The notes under the pieces are model-generated. The model was not told where the DNA came from, did not search any database, and saw nothing but the letters and a program-made list of their open reading frames with translations. From positions 186,001 through 250,000 of the forward strand of contig JANWWL010000001.1 of NCBI GenBank assembly GCA_025056155.1: a DNA stretch of 64,000 bases. Reading direction: 5' to 3'. Of the stretch, positions 42,156-51,269 are shown piece after piece. Within the stretch, counting starts at the first letter, position 1; the number at the start of each line of letters is the position of its first letter. Position numbers and translations under genes: made by a program. The DNA is from Sphingomonadaceae bacterium. GTDB taxonomy: Bacteria > Pseudomonadota > Alphaproteobacteria > Sphingomonadales > Sphingomonadaceae.

Positions 42156-42808
42156 GGCCGGGGATCGTCTGCGGCCTTCGCTCCGAGGCCCGGGCCTTAG
42201 GCCTGCCGGCCGCCATTCCCCTGCGGGTGGCGGGCGCACGGCCCGAAGCGGCGGAAGCGGCCGCCCGGGACCTCGCGGCCCGGGGGGTGCACGCCCTGCT
42301 GTCGGTAGGGCTCGCCGGCGGCCTCGACCCTGCGCTCGCGGCGGGCGCCCTCATCGTGCCCGAGGTGGTGGTGGATCAGTCCGGTGCGTGCCACCCCTCG
42401 AGCGCCGTGCTGGCCACCGCCTTCGGCCTGCCGCTCACCCGCCACCGGCTGCTCGGCGTCGACTCTCCCGTGACCGATCCCAAGGTCAAGCGGGCGCTGG
42501 GCGCGCGTTTCGGGGCCCATGCGGTCGACACGGAAAGCCACCGGGTGGCGGCCGTCGCCCATGCGGCGGGCCTACCGTTCCTGGCCGTCCGTGCCATCGC
42601 GGACCCGGTGCGCCACCGCCTGCCGCTCAGCGCGCTGTCGGCCATCCGCCCGGACGGCACGGTCGACGTGAAGGCCACGTGGGCACGCCTCCTCGCCCGC
42701 CCCCAGGACCTGCCGGCCCTCCTCGGCCTGGGCTGGGATTCGGCCAGAGCCCACGCCACGTTGCGACGCGTCGGGGCCCGCCTCGCCCGGGCGTTGGGGC
42801 CCGACTGA
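42152..42808 (+). CDS. hpnG: Hopanoid-associated nucleosidase HpnG
   Basis: This 218-aa member of the nucleoside phosphorylase/MTA-SAH nucleosidase family has VHALLSVGLAGGLDPALAAG, VTDPKVKRALGARFGAHAVD and the nucleobase/ribose-binding DTESHRVAAVAHAAG, followed by FLAVRAIADP. HpnG removes adenine from adenosylhopane to give ribosylhopane (phosphoribosylhopane in some descriptions), the step after HpnH. GTG at 42152 overlaps the shc stop (GTGA). It converges on hpnH with only 5 bp between the stop codons. No signal sequence is present. Confidence 0.9.
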   Translation: MRPGIVCGLRSEARALGLPAAIPLRVAGARPEAAEAAARDLAARGVHALLSVGLAGGLDPALAAGALIVPEVVVDQSGACHPSSAVLATAFGLPLTRHRLLGVDSPVTDPKVKRALGARFGAHAVDTESHRVAAVAHAAGLPFLAVRAIADPVRHRLPLSALSAIRPDGTVDVKATWARLLARPQDLPALLGLGWDSARAHATLRRVGARLARALGPD

Positions 42809-42813
42809 GGCGT

Positions 42814-43971
42814 TCACAGGTTCTCGACCAGGGCCGAGCGGCGCCGGCCGTCGGCCGCCTCGGCTGCGAGCCCCTGAAGCGCGGCCGAGACGACCCGGTC
42901 GTGGACGTCCACGGCCGGCCGGTGGCCCGACAGGTCGATCTCGGGCGCCATGGGTCCCTCGGTGCGGATGCCGCGCAGGGCGACCGCCGCCAGCTTCCAC
43001 GGCCGCGTGAAGGCGACATCGGCCGCGGTCGGCTCGTAGCCGCAGTGGGCCATGCAGTTGGCGCACTTCTCGTAGCGGCCGGTGCCGTACCGATCCCAGT
43101 CGGTCGTCTCCATGAGTTCCTGGAAGCTTCGGGCATAGCCTTCGCCCAGAAGGTAACAGGGCCGCTGCCAGCCGAAGACGTTGCGCGTGGGCATGCCCCA
43201 GGGCGTGCACAGGAACTCCTGGTTGCCGGCCAGGAAGTCGAGATAGAGCGGGGAATGCGAGAGCGACCAGCGACGGCCGCGGGCCTTCTGGATCCGAAAA
43301 AGTTCCCGAAAGAAGCGCTTCGTCTTCTGCCGGGTAAGGAAATGCTCCTGGTCGGGGGCGCGCTCGTAGGCGAAGCCGGGCGAGATCGAGATGTTGACCC
43401 CGAGGGCCGTGGCGAAGTCGAGGAAGTCGGCCAGCTCCTCGGCCGGATAGCCGTCGAAGACGGTGGCGTTCACGTTGACCTGGAAGCCCGCCTTCTGGGC
43501 GGCCCGGATGGCCGCGACCGCCCGGTCGAACACCCCCTCCCGGCACACGGAGCGGTCGTGACGCTCCTTGAGCCCGTCGAGATGGACGGAGAAGAAGAGG
43601 TAGGGCGATGGCGTGAAGCGGTGCAGGTTCTTCTCGAGCAAGAGCGCGTTCGTGCACAGCGACACGAAGCGCTTCTGAGCCACCAGGCCGGCCACGATCC
43701 GGTCGATCTCGCGATGGATAAGCGGCTCGCCGCCTGGAATGGCGACGATCGGGGCGCCGCACTCCTCGGCCGCCGCCCAGCATTCCTCGGGGGTCAGGCG
43801 CCGGTTGAGGATGGGGTCGGGATAGTCGATCTTTCCGCAACCCGCACAGGCCAGGTTGCAGCGGAACAATGGCTCCAGCATCAGGACCAGCGGATAGCGC
43901 TTGCGCCCCAGAAGCTTCTGCCGGGCGATGTAGGCCGCCACCGCCGCCTGCTGCCGCACGGGTACGGACAT
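42814..43971 (-). CDS. hpnH: Adenosyl-hopene transferase HpnH (radical SAM)
   Basis: This 385-aa radical SAM enzyme has the CxxxCxxC cluster motif in FRCNLACAGCGKID (C38, C42, C45), the SAM-binding GGE motif in VAIPGGEPLIHREI, and VNVNATVFDGYPAEEL. C-terminal cysteines (KCANCMAHCGYEP) are typical of HpnH. It adds the 5'-deoxyadenosyl radical to hopene (diploptene), giving adenosylhopane, the first committed step to extended hopanoids. ATG at 43971 has a GGGAGAGGGGA stretch just upstream. It is transcribed opposite to shc and hpnG and diverges from the desaturase-like gene at 44071. Confidence 0.95.
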   Translation of the reverse strand: MSVPVRQQAAVAAYIARQKLLGRKRYPLVLMLEPLFRCNLACAGCGKIDYPDPILNRRLTPEECWAAAEECGAPIVAIPGGEPLIHREIDRIVAGLVAQKRFVSLCTNALLLEKNLHRFTPSPYLFFSVHLDGLKERHDRSVCREGVFDRAVAAIRAAQKAGFQVNVNATVFDGYPAEELADFLDFATALGVNISISPGFAYERAPDQEHFLTRQKTKRFFRELFRIQKARGRRWSLSHSPLYLDFLAGNQEFLCTPWGMPTRNVFGWQRPCYLLGEGYARSFQELMETTDWDRYGTGRYEKCANCMAHCGYEPTAADVAFTRPWKLAAVALRGIRTEGPMAPEIDLSGHRPAVDVHDRVVSAALQGLAAEAADGRRRSALVENL

Positions 43972-44070
43972 TCCCCTCTCCCTGAAACCTGACCGAACTG
44001 GTTCGCGATCCGGCGGTCTGGACGGGCGGCCGCCGTCGGTCAAGGCTTGGGGGGCGAAGGCGGCCGAAAC

Positions 44071-45648
44071 ATGGCACGGGGCGTAAGGCGGGCCATCCTG
44101 ATTGGGGCGGGGCACAACGGGCTCGTGTGCGCGTTCGCACTCGCCCGGGCCGGCTGGCAGGTGGACGTGTTTGAGGCCCGCGACATCCCCGGGGGGGCCT
44201 GCGTCACCGAGGAGTTCCACCCGGGGTTCCGCAACTCGACGGCGGCCTACACGGTCTCGCTCCTGGCGCCCGAGGTGATCGAGGCCATGCGGCTTCGCGA
44301 ACGGGGCCTGCGCATCGTGCCCCGGCCCGAGGCCAATTTCCTGCCGACCGAAGACGGTCGATCGCTCTTGGCCGGCACGCGCACCCGGGAGGAGGTGGCG
44401 CGCTTCTCGGCCGCGGACGCCGACATCCTGCCCGGCTTCCTCGATCGGCTGGCCCGCGTGGCGGCGGCCGTGGGCCGGCTGGCCCGCACGATTCCGCCGC
44501 CCGGCCTGGCCCGCACCGCCGACGTCGTGCGCGGCTTGTGGCAGCTGCGTCGGCTCCTCCTGCCCGATCCGGCCGATCGCGCCCTGCTGGTCGACCTCCT
44601 GACCCGCTCGGTCGCCGCCATCCTCCGGGCGCATTTCGCCTCGGAGCCGCTCAAGGCCTGGCTCGCCTTCGATTCGATCGTGGGGACTTGGGCAAGCCCC
44701 GAAGAAGCCGGCACGGGGTTGGTGCTGCTGCATCACGCCTGGGGCGAGGCCACGGGCATGCGGGGGCGGTGGGGCCATGCCGTGGGCGGCATGGGCGCCA
44801 TCACGCAGGCGATGGCGGCGGCCTGTCGCGATGCGGGCGTTCGCGTGCACTTGGGCTGCCCCGTGGCCCGGGTGGAGGTGGCGGGCGGGCGTGTGCGAGG
44901 GGTGACGCTGGCCGACGGCCGGGCCGTGAGCGCCCCCGTGGTGGTGGCGGGGGTGGGGCCTAAGCTGCTGTTCGGCCGGCTGATGGACCCGCGCGACGTC
45001 CCCCCCGAGGTGGCCCGGGCGATGGCGAGCTTCCGGACGGGCTCGGCCAGCCTGCGCATGAACGTGGCGCTGTCGGGCCTGCCGCGTTTCACCGCCCGCC
45101 CCGAGCCCGGACCCCATCTCGCCTCAGGGATCGTGCTCGGGCCCTCCCTCGACTGGATGGACCGGGCGTTTCACGAATCGCGGCTGCTCGGCTGGTCGTC
45201 GGCCCCGGTGGTCGAGATGCTGATTCCCTCCCTCCTCGATCCCACGCTCGCCCCGCCGGGCGCCCACGTCGCGAGCCTGTTCGCCCAGCATTTCGCCCCC
45301 ACGCTTCCCAGCGGCGTGGCGTGGGACGACGCCCGGGACCATGCCGCCGCCAGCGTGCTCGACGTCGTGGAGCGGTTCGCCCCGGGCTTCCGCAAGTCGG
45401 TGCTGGGCGTCCAGGTCCTGACACCGGCCGACCTCGAGGCCCGCTTCGGCCTGGTCGACGGCGACATCTTCCATGGCCGGATGACGCTGGAGCAGAGCTG
45501 GGCCCTGCGCCCGTTCCAGGGGGCGGCCGCTCACCGCCTGCCCGTGCCCGGCCTGTGGCTGTGCGGTGCGGGCGCGCATCCCGGCGGCGGAGTCTCCGGC
45601 CTGCCGGGCTGGAACGCGGCCCGCGCCATCCTGCGCGCCCATCGCTGA
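44071..45648 (+). CDS. Phytoene-desaturase-like FAD-dependent oxidoreductase (PYROXD2-like)
   Basis: This 525-aa flavoprotein has an N-terminal dinucleotide motif, IGAGHNGLVCAFALARAG, then VDVFEARDIPGGACVTEEF. The interior includes HHAWGEATGMRGRWGHAVGG and the C-terminal LWLCGAGAHPGGGVSGLPGW typical of CrtI-related PYROXD2-type proteins. The substrate is unknown; family relatives desaturate carotenoids or oxidise other lipids. I chose ATG at 44071 over an upstream TTG because it starts near the conserved strand. It lies divergent from hpnH across 99 bp. A role on a hopanoid or isoprenoid is possible but rests only on position. Confidence 0.85.
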   Translation: MARGVRRAILIGAGHNGLVCAFALARAGWQVDVFEARDIPGGACVTEEFHPGFRNSTAAYTVSLLAPEVIEAMRLRERGLRIVPRPEANFLPTEDGRSLLAGTRTREEVARFSAADADILPGFLDRLARVAAAVGRLARTIPPPGLARTADVVRGLWQLRRLLLPDPADRALLVDLLTRSVAAILRAHFASEPLKAWLAFDSIVGTWASPEEAGTGLVLLHHAWGEATGMRGRWGHAVGGMGAITQAMAAACRDAGVRVHLGCPVARVEVAGGRVRGVTLADGRAVSAPVVVAGVGPKLLFGRLMDPRDVPPEVARAMASFRTGSASLRMNVALSGLPRFTARPEPGPHLASGIVLGPSLDWMDRAFHESRLLGWSSAPVVEMLIPSLLDPTLAPPGAHVASLFAQHFAPTLPSGVAWDDARDHAAASVLDVVERFAPGFRKSVLGVQVLTPADLEARFGLVDGDIFHGRMTLEQSWALRPFQGAAAHRLPVPGLWLCGAGAHPGGGVSGLPGWNAARAILRAHR

Positions 45649-45713
45649 AGGCCGGCTCCGGGCCTGTCGCCGCGCGCCAGATCGGCTATGCTGGGGATTG
45701 GAGGGAAGAGGCC

Positions 45714-46169
45714 ATGGAACGCCCCGAATCGATCGACATCCCGCTCGACACCCTCAGCTACATCATCCTCAAGGCCCGCGCGTTCGATGCCCAGGCCGGG
45801 GTGTCGGACCCGGACGAAGCGTCGAACGACACCGACGACGGGTTCGTTTCGGTGCTGGAAGGCCAGAGCGACGATCCGACCGCCGAGGAGCTCGCTGACC
45901 TCATCGACTCGCTGTCCGACGACGAGCGCGCCTCGCTGGTCGCACTCGCGTGGATCGGCCGGGGTGACTACGACCCCGAGGATTGGGAAGAGGTGCGTCA
46001 GCTCGCACGCGAGCGCCGCCAGGGTTCGACCGCCCGGTACCTCCTGGAGATGCCGATGCTGGGCGACTATCTCGAGGAGGGGGCGGCCGCCTTGGGCATC
46101 AACCTGACCGACGAGGAAACCGACGCGCTCTATCACGAGAACGGCGGCGAGGAGCCGGCACGGGATTGA
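45714..46169 (+). CDS. DUF3775 family protein
   Basis: This 151-aa acidic protein matches DUF3775, common in alphaproteobacteria. It opens with IPLDTLSYIILKARAFDAQA, has an acidic loop with DEASNDTDDGFVSVLEG, then LADLIDSLSDDERASLVALA and a C-terminal helix LEEGAAALGINLTDEETDAL. The function is unknown. ATG at 45714 has GGAGGGAAGAGG just upstream. Its stop overlaps the most probable start of the serine hydrolase (ATTGA), but the two products have no obvious relation. Confidence 0.83.
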   Translation: MERPESIDIPLDTLSYIILKARAFDAQAGVSDPDEASNDTDDGFVSVLEGQSDDPTAEELADLIDSLSDDERASLVALAWIGRGDYDPEDWEEVRQLARERRQGSTARYLLEMPMLGDYLEEGAAALGINLTDEETDALYHENGGEEPARD

Positions 46170-47670
46170 AGCGCGGGGGCCCGGGGCAGGGCCGAGGCGT
46201 GGGCTCTTCGCGCTCTTCCTCACCCTGACGCTCACCCTCCTCGCCCCGCCCGCTGCGCGCGCCGACCCGGCCGCCCTCCAGGCCGCCCTGCCCGCCCTGC
46301 GCGCCGGCTTCGCGCGCTTCCTGCGGACCGAGCGAGTCCCGGGCTTGGTGTGGGGGATCGTGAACCGCGAGGGCGCCGTGCACCTCGAGGCCATGGGGCT
46401 GGCCGACGTGGCCACGGGCCGGCCCGTGACGATCGACACGGCCTTCCGCATCGCGTCGATGACGAAGGCCTTCACCGCCCGCGTCGTCCTGGAACTGGCG
46501 GCCGAGGGGCGGCTCGACCTGGACGACCCGGCCGTGCGCTACGTGCCCGAGCTCGGCCGCTGGGCACCCGACGTGACCGTGGCCGACCTGCTGCACCACA
46601 CGGCGGGCTTCGTGACCGACGATCCCTGGGCGGACCGCCAGCAACCCCTGCCGGAGGCTGAGTTCACCCGGCTGCTGGCGGCGGGCGTGCCCTTCAACCG
46701 TCCGCCCGGCACGGCGCACGAATATTCCAATCTGGGCTACGCCATCCTGGGCCGGATCCTCACCAATCTGGAGGGCCGGCCCTACCAGGACGAAATCGCC
46801 CAGCGCATCTTACGGCCGTTGGGCATGGACTCCACCACCTTCGAGGTGCGTGCGGTGCCGGCCGACCGCCTGGCGCGCGGCTACCGGTTCGAAGACGGCC
46901 GGTGGGTCGAGGAGCCCATGATGGGCGATGGTGCGTTCGGCGCCATGGGGGGCCTGGTGACGACCGCGCGCGACTACGCCCGCTGGATGGCCTGGCTGCT
47001 GCAGGGCCTGCCCGGCGATCCGACCCGGCCCCGGAGCGCGGACGTGCGGCGCCGCATGGCCGAGGGCCGGGGCTTCGTCGTTCGGCGCCCCAGGCCCGGG
47101 CGCGACGCTCCGTCGTGCGAGCACGCGCTCATCTACGCAGGCGGCCTCAGGGCGGGTGACGATTGTCTGTTGGGCCGGTTCCTCATGCACTCGGGCGGCT
47201 ACCCCGGCTATGGCGCGCACATGGTGCTGTGGCCCGAGGCGGGGGTCGGCCTCTTCGCCTTCGCCAACCGCACCTATGCCGCACCGGTCGCCCCCGTGTG
47301 GGACGCCGCCGGGGAACTCAAGCGCCGCGGGTTTCTGAACGCGGCGCCACTGTCGGTTTCGCCGGCCCTGGCCCAGGCGATGACGGCCGTCCGCCGCATC
47401 TGGGGCCAAGGCCGGATCGACGCCGAGCCGGCCAGACTGGCACCCAACATGCCGCTCGATCGGTCGCCCAGCGCCTGGGCGGCGGAACTTGCGCGCCTGA
47501 AACGCGAACTGGGGCCCTGCGAGGTGAACGCCCCCCCAACCCCCACGGGCGCGCTGTCGGGCCGGTTCGAATGGCCCTGCCGCTTCGGCATCCTGGCCGG
47601 CGAGGTGCTGCTGGCCCCCACGCCCGAGCCAGAGATCCAGGCGCTCCGCCTGGCGATTGCCCGACCGTGA
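46165..47670 (+). CDS. Secreted serine hydrolase (class C beta-lactamase/esterase fold), non-canonical start
   Basis: This protein of about 501 aa belongs to the beta-lactamase-related serine hydrolases. The catalytic SxxK is in IASMTKAFTARVV, the YxN motif in EYSNLGYAILGRI, and the C-terminal HxG-like motif in MHSGGYPGYGAHM. A clear signal peptide (RRGLFALFLTLTLTLLAPPA, then ARAD) lies upstream of the first TTG (46345), which would cut into the domain. This frame has no ATG, GTG or TTG between 46108 and 46345. The best start is ATT at 46165, overlapping the DUF3775 stop, with GAGGAG about 10 bases upstream. A sequence error of one base is the alternative. Its stop overlaps the oxoprolinase GTG. 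The substrate is probably a peptide, ester or lactam. Confidence 0.8.
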   Translation: MEARGPGAGPRRGLFALFLTLTLTLLAPPAARADPAALQAALPALRAGFARFLRTERVPGLVWGIVNREGAVHLEAMGLADVATGRPVTIDTAFRIASMTKAFTARVVLELAAEGRLDLDDPAVRYVPELGRWAPDVTVADLLHHTAGFVTDDPWADRQQPLPEAEFTRLLAAGVPFNRPPGTAHEYSNLGYAILGRILTNLEGRPYQDEIAQRILRPLGMDSTTFEVRAVPADRLARGYRFEDGRWVEEPMMGDGAFGAMGGLVTTARDYARWMAWLLQGLPGDPTRPRSADVRRRMAEGRGFVVRRPRPGRDAPSCEHALIYAGGLRAGDDCLLGRFLMHSGGYPGYGAHMVLWPEAGVGLFAFANRTYAAPVAPVWDAAGELKRRGFLNAAPLSVSPALAQAMTAVRRIWGQGRIDAEPARLAPNMPLDRSPSAWAAELARLKRELGPCEVNAPPTPTGALSGRFEWPCRFGILAGEVLLAPTPEPEIQALRLAIARP

Positions 47671-50600
47671 GCGAACGGCCGCTCGAAGTCTGGGTCGACC
47701 GCGGGGGGACCTTCACCGACCTGCTGGCCTGGCATCCGGATGGGCGGGTCGAACGGCTCAAACTGCCCTCGCACGACCCCTCGCTCCCCACGGATGCCGC
47801 GCTGCGGGGCATCCGGCGGCTGTCCGCCGGGCATCAGGGTCCGTTGGTCGTGAAGATGGGTACGACGGTTGCCACCAACGCCCTTCTCGAACGCACGGCC
47901 GAGCCCGTGCTTTTGATGGTGACGCGCGGGTTCGAGGACCTCCCGCTCATCCGCCATCAAGCCCGCCCCGACATCTTCGCACTCAGGATCGAACGACCGG
48001 CCCCCCTGTTCACCCGGGTGGTGGGGGTGCGCGAGCGGGTGGCGGCCGACGGGACGGTGCTCGTGCCCCTGGACGACGAGGAATGCCGCGCGCTGCTGGC
48101 CGCCGCGTGGGCGGAGGGGCTTCGGTCGGTGGCGATCGTCTTGCTCCACGGCTTCCGGTTTCCGACGCACGAACGCCGCCTGGCCGAGCTTGCGCGGGCC
48201 GTGGGCTTCACCCACGTGGCGGTGGGCCACGAGGTGTTGCCGCGGCTGGGCTATCTGGCCCGCCTCGAGACGACGGTAGCGGATGCCGCGCTGGGGCCCG
48301 TCGTCCGCCGGCACGTAGACGCGCTGGCGCACGGCCTGCCACAAGGCAGCCGCCTGTTCCTCATGCAATCGAGCGGCGGCCTGGCCGAGGCGTCGGCCTT
48401 CCGGGGGTGCCAGGCGGTTCTGTCGGGACCGGCGGGAGGCGTGGTCGGCATGGGGGCGGCTGGGCGCGCGGCGGGGTTCGACCGCCTGATCGGCCTCGAC
48501 ATGGGCGGCACCTCGACCGACGTTTCGCGTTTCGCGGGCGACTTCGAGCGCCGGCCTGAAACCGAGGTGGCCGGCCTGACGCTCGGTCTGCCCATGCTCG
48601 ACGTGCACACCATCGCCGCCGGGGGCGGCTCCATCTGCCGGCTCGAGGCCGGCCGGCTGGTCGTGGGGCCGGCGTCGGCGGGGGCGGTGCCGGGCCCCGC
48701 GTGCTATGGCCGCAGCGGGCCGCTCACCGTCACCGATTGCAACTTGGCACTCGGCCGATTGGACCCCGATGCGTTTCCGGCGGTGTTCGGCCCTTCGGGC
48801 GATCGCCCGGTCGATCCCCAGGCGGCGCGCGCCGCCCTCGAGCGGCTCGCCGACGAGGTCGCGCGCGAGACCGGCGAGCGACCCGACCCCCTCGCCTTGG
48901 CCGAGGACCTGGTGGCCATCGCCGACCGGGCGATGGCCGAGGCCATTCGCCGCGTGTCGCTGGCCCGGGGGCACGATCCCGCCACCCACGCTTTGGTGGC
49001 CTTCGGCGGAGCGGGCGGGCAGCATGCCTGCGCCCTGGCCGATGCGCTCGGAATGCCCGCGGTCGTGATCCCGCCCGATGCCGGCCTCCTGTCGGCCTTC
49101 GGGATCGGCGTGGCCGACCTGGTGGCGACCGAGGAACGTCCCCTGTTGGCCCCGCTTACGCCTCAGCTCGAGCCCGTCCTGGTGGCAGAAGGCTTGTCCC
49201 TGGCCGCAGCCGCTCGGGCGGCGCTGGCCGCCCAGGGGATCCCGCTGGCCGACGTCCGGGTGGAGGTGTGCGCGCTCGTGCGGACGCAGGGTGGCGACAC
49301 GCTCTTCGCCATCCCGGCGGGCACCGCCTCGGCGATGCGCGAAGCCTTCACGGCAGCCCACCGGGCCCGGTTCGGCTTCGCCGATCCTGAGGCGGCGCTC
49401 GTCGTGGACCGTCTGGAGGCGGTGGCCACCGGTCGGCCGCCGGGCGCCCTGCACCATCGATGGCATCCTCGGCCCGGACGATCCGGCGGCCGGGAACGGC
49501 GGGTCGCGATGGTGGTGGGCGGCCGCCGCCATGCCGCCCCCGTCGTCGCGCGGGACGCGCTGATTCCAGGCGACCGGGTGGCCGGGCCGGCCCTCGTGGT
49601 CGAGGATGGAGCGACGACGGTCGTGCCACCCGGGTGGGAGGGGCGGCTCCACCCCTCAGGGTCGCTCGTGCTCTCCCGGTGCAGCGCGCAGGCGGCCCCC
49701 CGCCCCGTTCGACGAGACGCGCACGACCCCGCCCGCCTCGAGCTGATGGGGGCCCTGTTCCGCGAAATCGCAACCCGCATGGGAATCGCCCTCCAGGCCT
49801 CGGCGCGTTCCCTCAACATTCGCGAGCGCCTCGATTTCAGCTGCGCAGTCTTCGACCCTCGTGGCCGGCTGGTGGCGAACGCACCGCACATTCCCGTCCA
49901 TCTGGGGTCGATGGGGGCGAGCGTCGCCCGCGTGCTGGAGCTTTCACATATCACCCGCCGGCCGTTGGCCGATGGCGACGTCTTCGCCCTGAACGCGCCC
50001 TGGGCCGGGGGCACCCACCTGCCCGACATCACCGTCGTGCGCCCCGTGTTTCTTCCCGGTGTGGCGGGGCCGGCCGCCTTCGTGGCCGCCCGCGGCCATC
50101 ACGCCGACGTGGGCGGGATCACGCCCGGGTCGATGCCGGCCGACAGCCGCCGCATCGAAGAGGAAGGCGTGGTGCTCGACGGTCTTCTCGTGTGCGCGGC
50201 CGGCCGTTGGTGCGAGGCCGAGGTGCGGCAAGCCTTCCTGGCCGGGCCCTGGCCCGCCCGGGCCCCCGAGACCAACCTGGCCGACCTGGCCGCGCAAGTG
50301 GCCGCCTGCGCCCAGGGTGCCCGCGCCCTGGCCGAAGCCGCAGCCGAACATGGCGTGGCCGAACTGCACGCCGCGATGGCCGCGATCCAGGACAACGCGG
50401 CCGAAGCCGTGGCGCGTTTGGTGGCGCGGCTCACGGACGGGTCGGCGGAAGCGCCCATGGACGAGGGGCCCGTGGTGCGCGTCGCCATCCGCGTCGACCG
50501 TGCCCGGCGGCGCCTGGTGGTGGACTTCGCGGGCACCAGTGCGCAGCATGCGGGCAACCTGAACGCGCCACCCGCCGTCACGCGCGCGGCCCTGCTGTAT

Positions 50601-51260
50601 GTGCTGCGCTGCCTCGTCGGCCAGGACATGCCGCTCAACGACGGCTGCCTACGGCCCGTGGATCTCCGCATCCCCCGAGGCTCGCTCCTCGACCCGGCAC
50701 CGGGTGCGGCCGTGGCGGGTGGCAACGTTGAGACGAGCCAGGTGGTGACGGACGCCTTGCTCGCCGCGTTCGGGGCGCTCGCGGCCAGCGCCGGGACGAT
50801 GTCGAACCTGTCGTTCGGCCACGACCGGCACCAGTACTACGAGACGGTGGCCGGCGGCTCGGGCGCGGGGCCGGGGTTCGCCGGCACACCGGCGGTGCAG
50901 GTGCACATGACGAACAGCCGCTTGACCGACCCCGAAATGCTGGAATGGCGGCTGCCCATCCGGGTGGAGGAACATCGGATCCGGCGGGGCTCGGGTGGCG
51001 CAGGCCGCTGGCCGGGAGGCGACGGCGCCGTCCGCCGCCTCACGCTTCTCGAGCCCATGACCGTGTCGGTCCTCTCCAACCGACGGCGCACCCGCGCCTT
51101 TGGGCTCGAGGGCGGAGGAGACGGGGCGGCGGGTGCCAACCGGTGGCGGCGCGCCGATGGAACGGTGGTCGATCTGGGGCCGGCCGCCACCGTGGCGATG
51201 GCGGCGGGGGACCAGGTGGAGATCGCGACCCCCGGTGGGGGCGGCTGGGGAGCGGTGTGA
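47667..51260 (+). CDS. 5-oxoprolinase, fused HyuA/HyuB (hydantoinase) type
   Basis: This 1197-aa protein joins a HyuA-like half (to about residue 680) and a HyuB-like half. The first contains the ATPase-like opening VWVDRGGTFTDLLAWHPDGR, KMGTTVATNALLERTAEPVL, IGLDMGGTSTDVSRFAG and HTIAAGGGSICRLEAG. The second contains ARSLNIRERLDFSCAVFDPR, VHLGSMGASVARVLE, HHADVGGITPGSMP and YETVAGGSGAGPGF. Such proteins hydrolyse 5-oxoproline with ATP or act on hydantoins and related lactams. Length is normal for eukaryotic-like OplAH. GTG at 47667 overlaps the serine hydrolase stop (GTGA), hinting that the two enzymes may act in one peptide or lactam route. Confidence 0.93.
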   Translation: MSERPLEVWVDRGGTFTDLLAWHPDGRVERLKLPSHDPSLPTDAALRGIRRLSAGHQGPLVVKMGTTVATNALLERTAEPVLLMVTRGFEDLPLIRHQARPDIFALRIERPAPLFTRVVGVRERVAADGTVLVPLDDEECRALLAAAWAEGLRSVAIVLLHGFRFPTHERRLAELARAVGFTHVAVGHEVLPRLGYLARLETTVADAALGPVVRRHVDALAHGLPQGSRLFLMQSSGGLAEASAFRGCQAVLSGPAGGVVGMGAAGRAAGFDRLIGLDMGGTSTDVSRFAGDFERRPETEVAGLTLGLPMLDVHTIAAGGGSICRLEAGRLVVGPASAGAVPGPACYGRSGPLTVTDCNLALGRLDPDAFPAVFGPSGDRPVDPQAARAALERLADEVARETGERPDPLALAEDLVAIADRAMAEAIRRVSLARGHDPATHALVAFGGAGGQHACALADALGMPAVVIPPDAGLLSAFGIGVADLVATEERPLLAPLTPQLEPVLVAEGLSLAAAARAALAAQGIPLADVRVEVCALVRTQGGDTLFAIPAGTASAMREAFTAAHRARFGFADPEAALVVDRLEAVATGRPPGALHHRWHPRPGRSGGRERRVAMVVGGRRHAAPVVARDALIPGDRVAGPALVVEDGATTVVPPGWEGRLHPSGSLVLSRCSAQAAPRPVRRDAHDPARLELMGALFREIATRMGIALQASARSLNIRERLDFSCAVFDPRGRLVANAPHIPVHLGSMGASVARVLELSHITRRPLADGDVFALNAPWAGGTHLPDITVVRPVFLPGVAGPAAFVAARGHHADVGGITPGSMPADSRRIEEEGVVLDGLLVCAAGRWCEAEVRQAFLAGPWPARAPETNLADLAAQVAACAQGARALAEAAAEHGVAELHAAMAAIQDNAAEAVARLVARLTDGSAEAPMDEGPVVRVAIRVDRARRRLVVDFAGTSAQHAGNLNAPPAVTRAALLYVLRCLVGQDMPLNDGCLRPVDLRIPRGSLLDPAPGAAVAGGNVETSQVVTDALLAAFGALAASAGTMSNLSFGHDRHQYYETVAGGSGAGPGFAGTPAVQVHMTNSRLTDPEMLEWRLPIRVEEHRIRRGSGGAGRWPGGDGAVRRLTLLEPMTVSVLSNRRRTRAFGLEGGGDGAAGANRWRRADGTVVDLGPAATVAMAAGDQVEIATPGGGGWGAV

Positions 51261-51269
51261 CGCCGGGCG

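Noticed and set aside
47274-49652. A 792-aa frame antisense to the 5-oxoprolinase gene
   Set aside because: Composition is low complexity (Arg, Gly, His), no motifs are visible, and the sense gene is full length with all conserved blocks.
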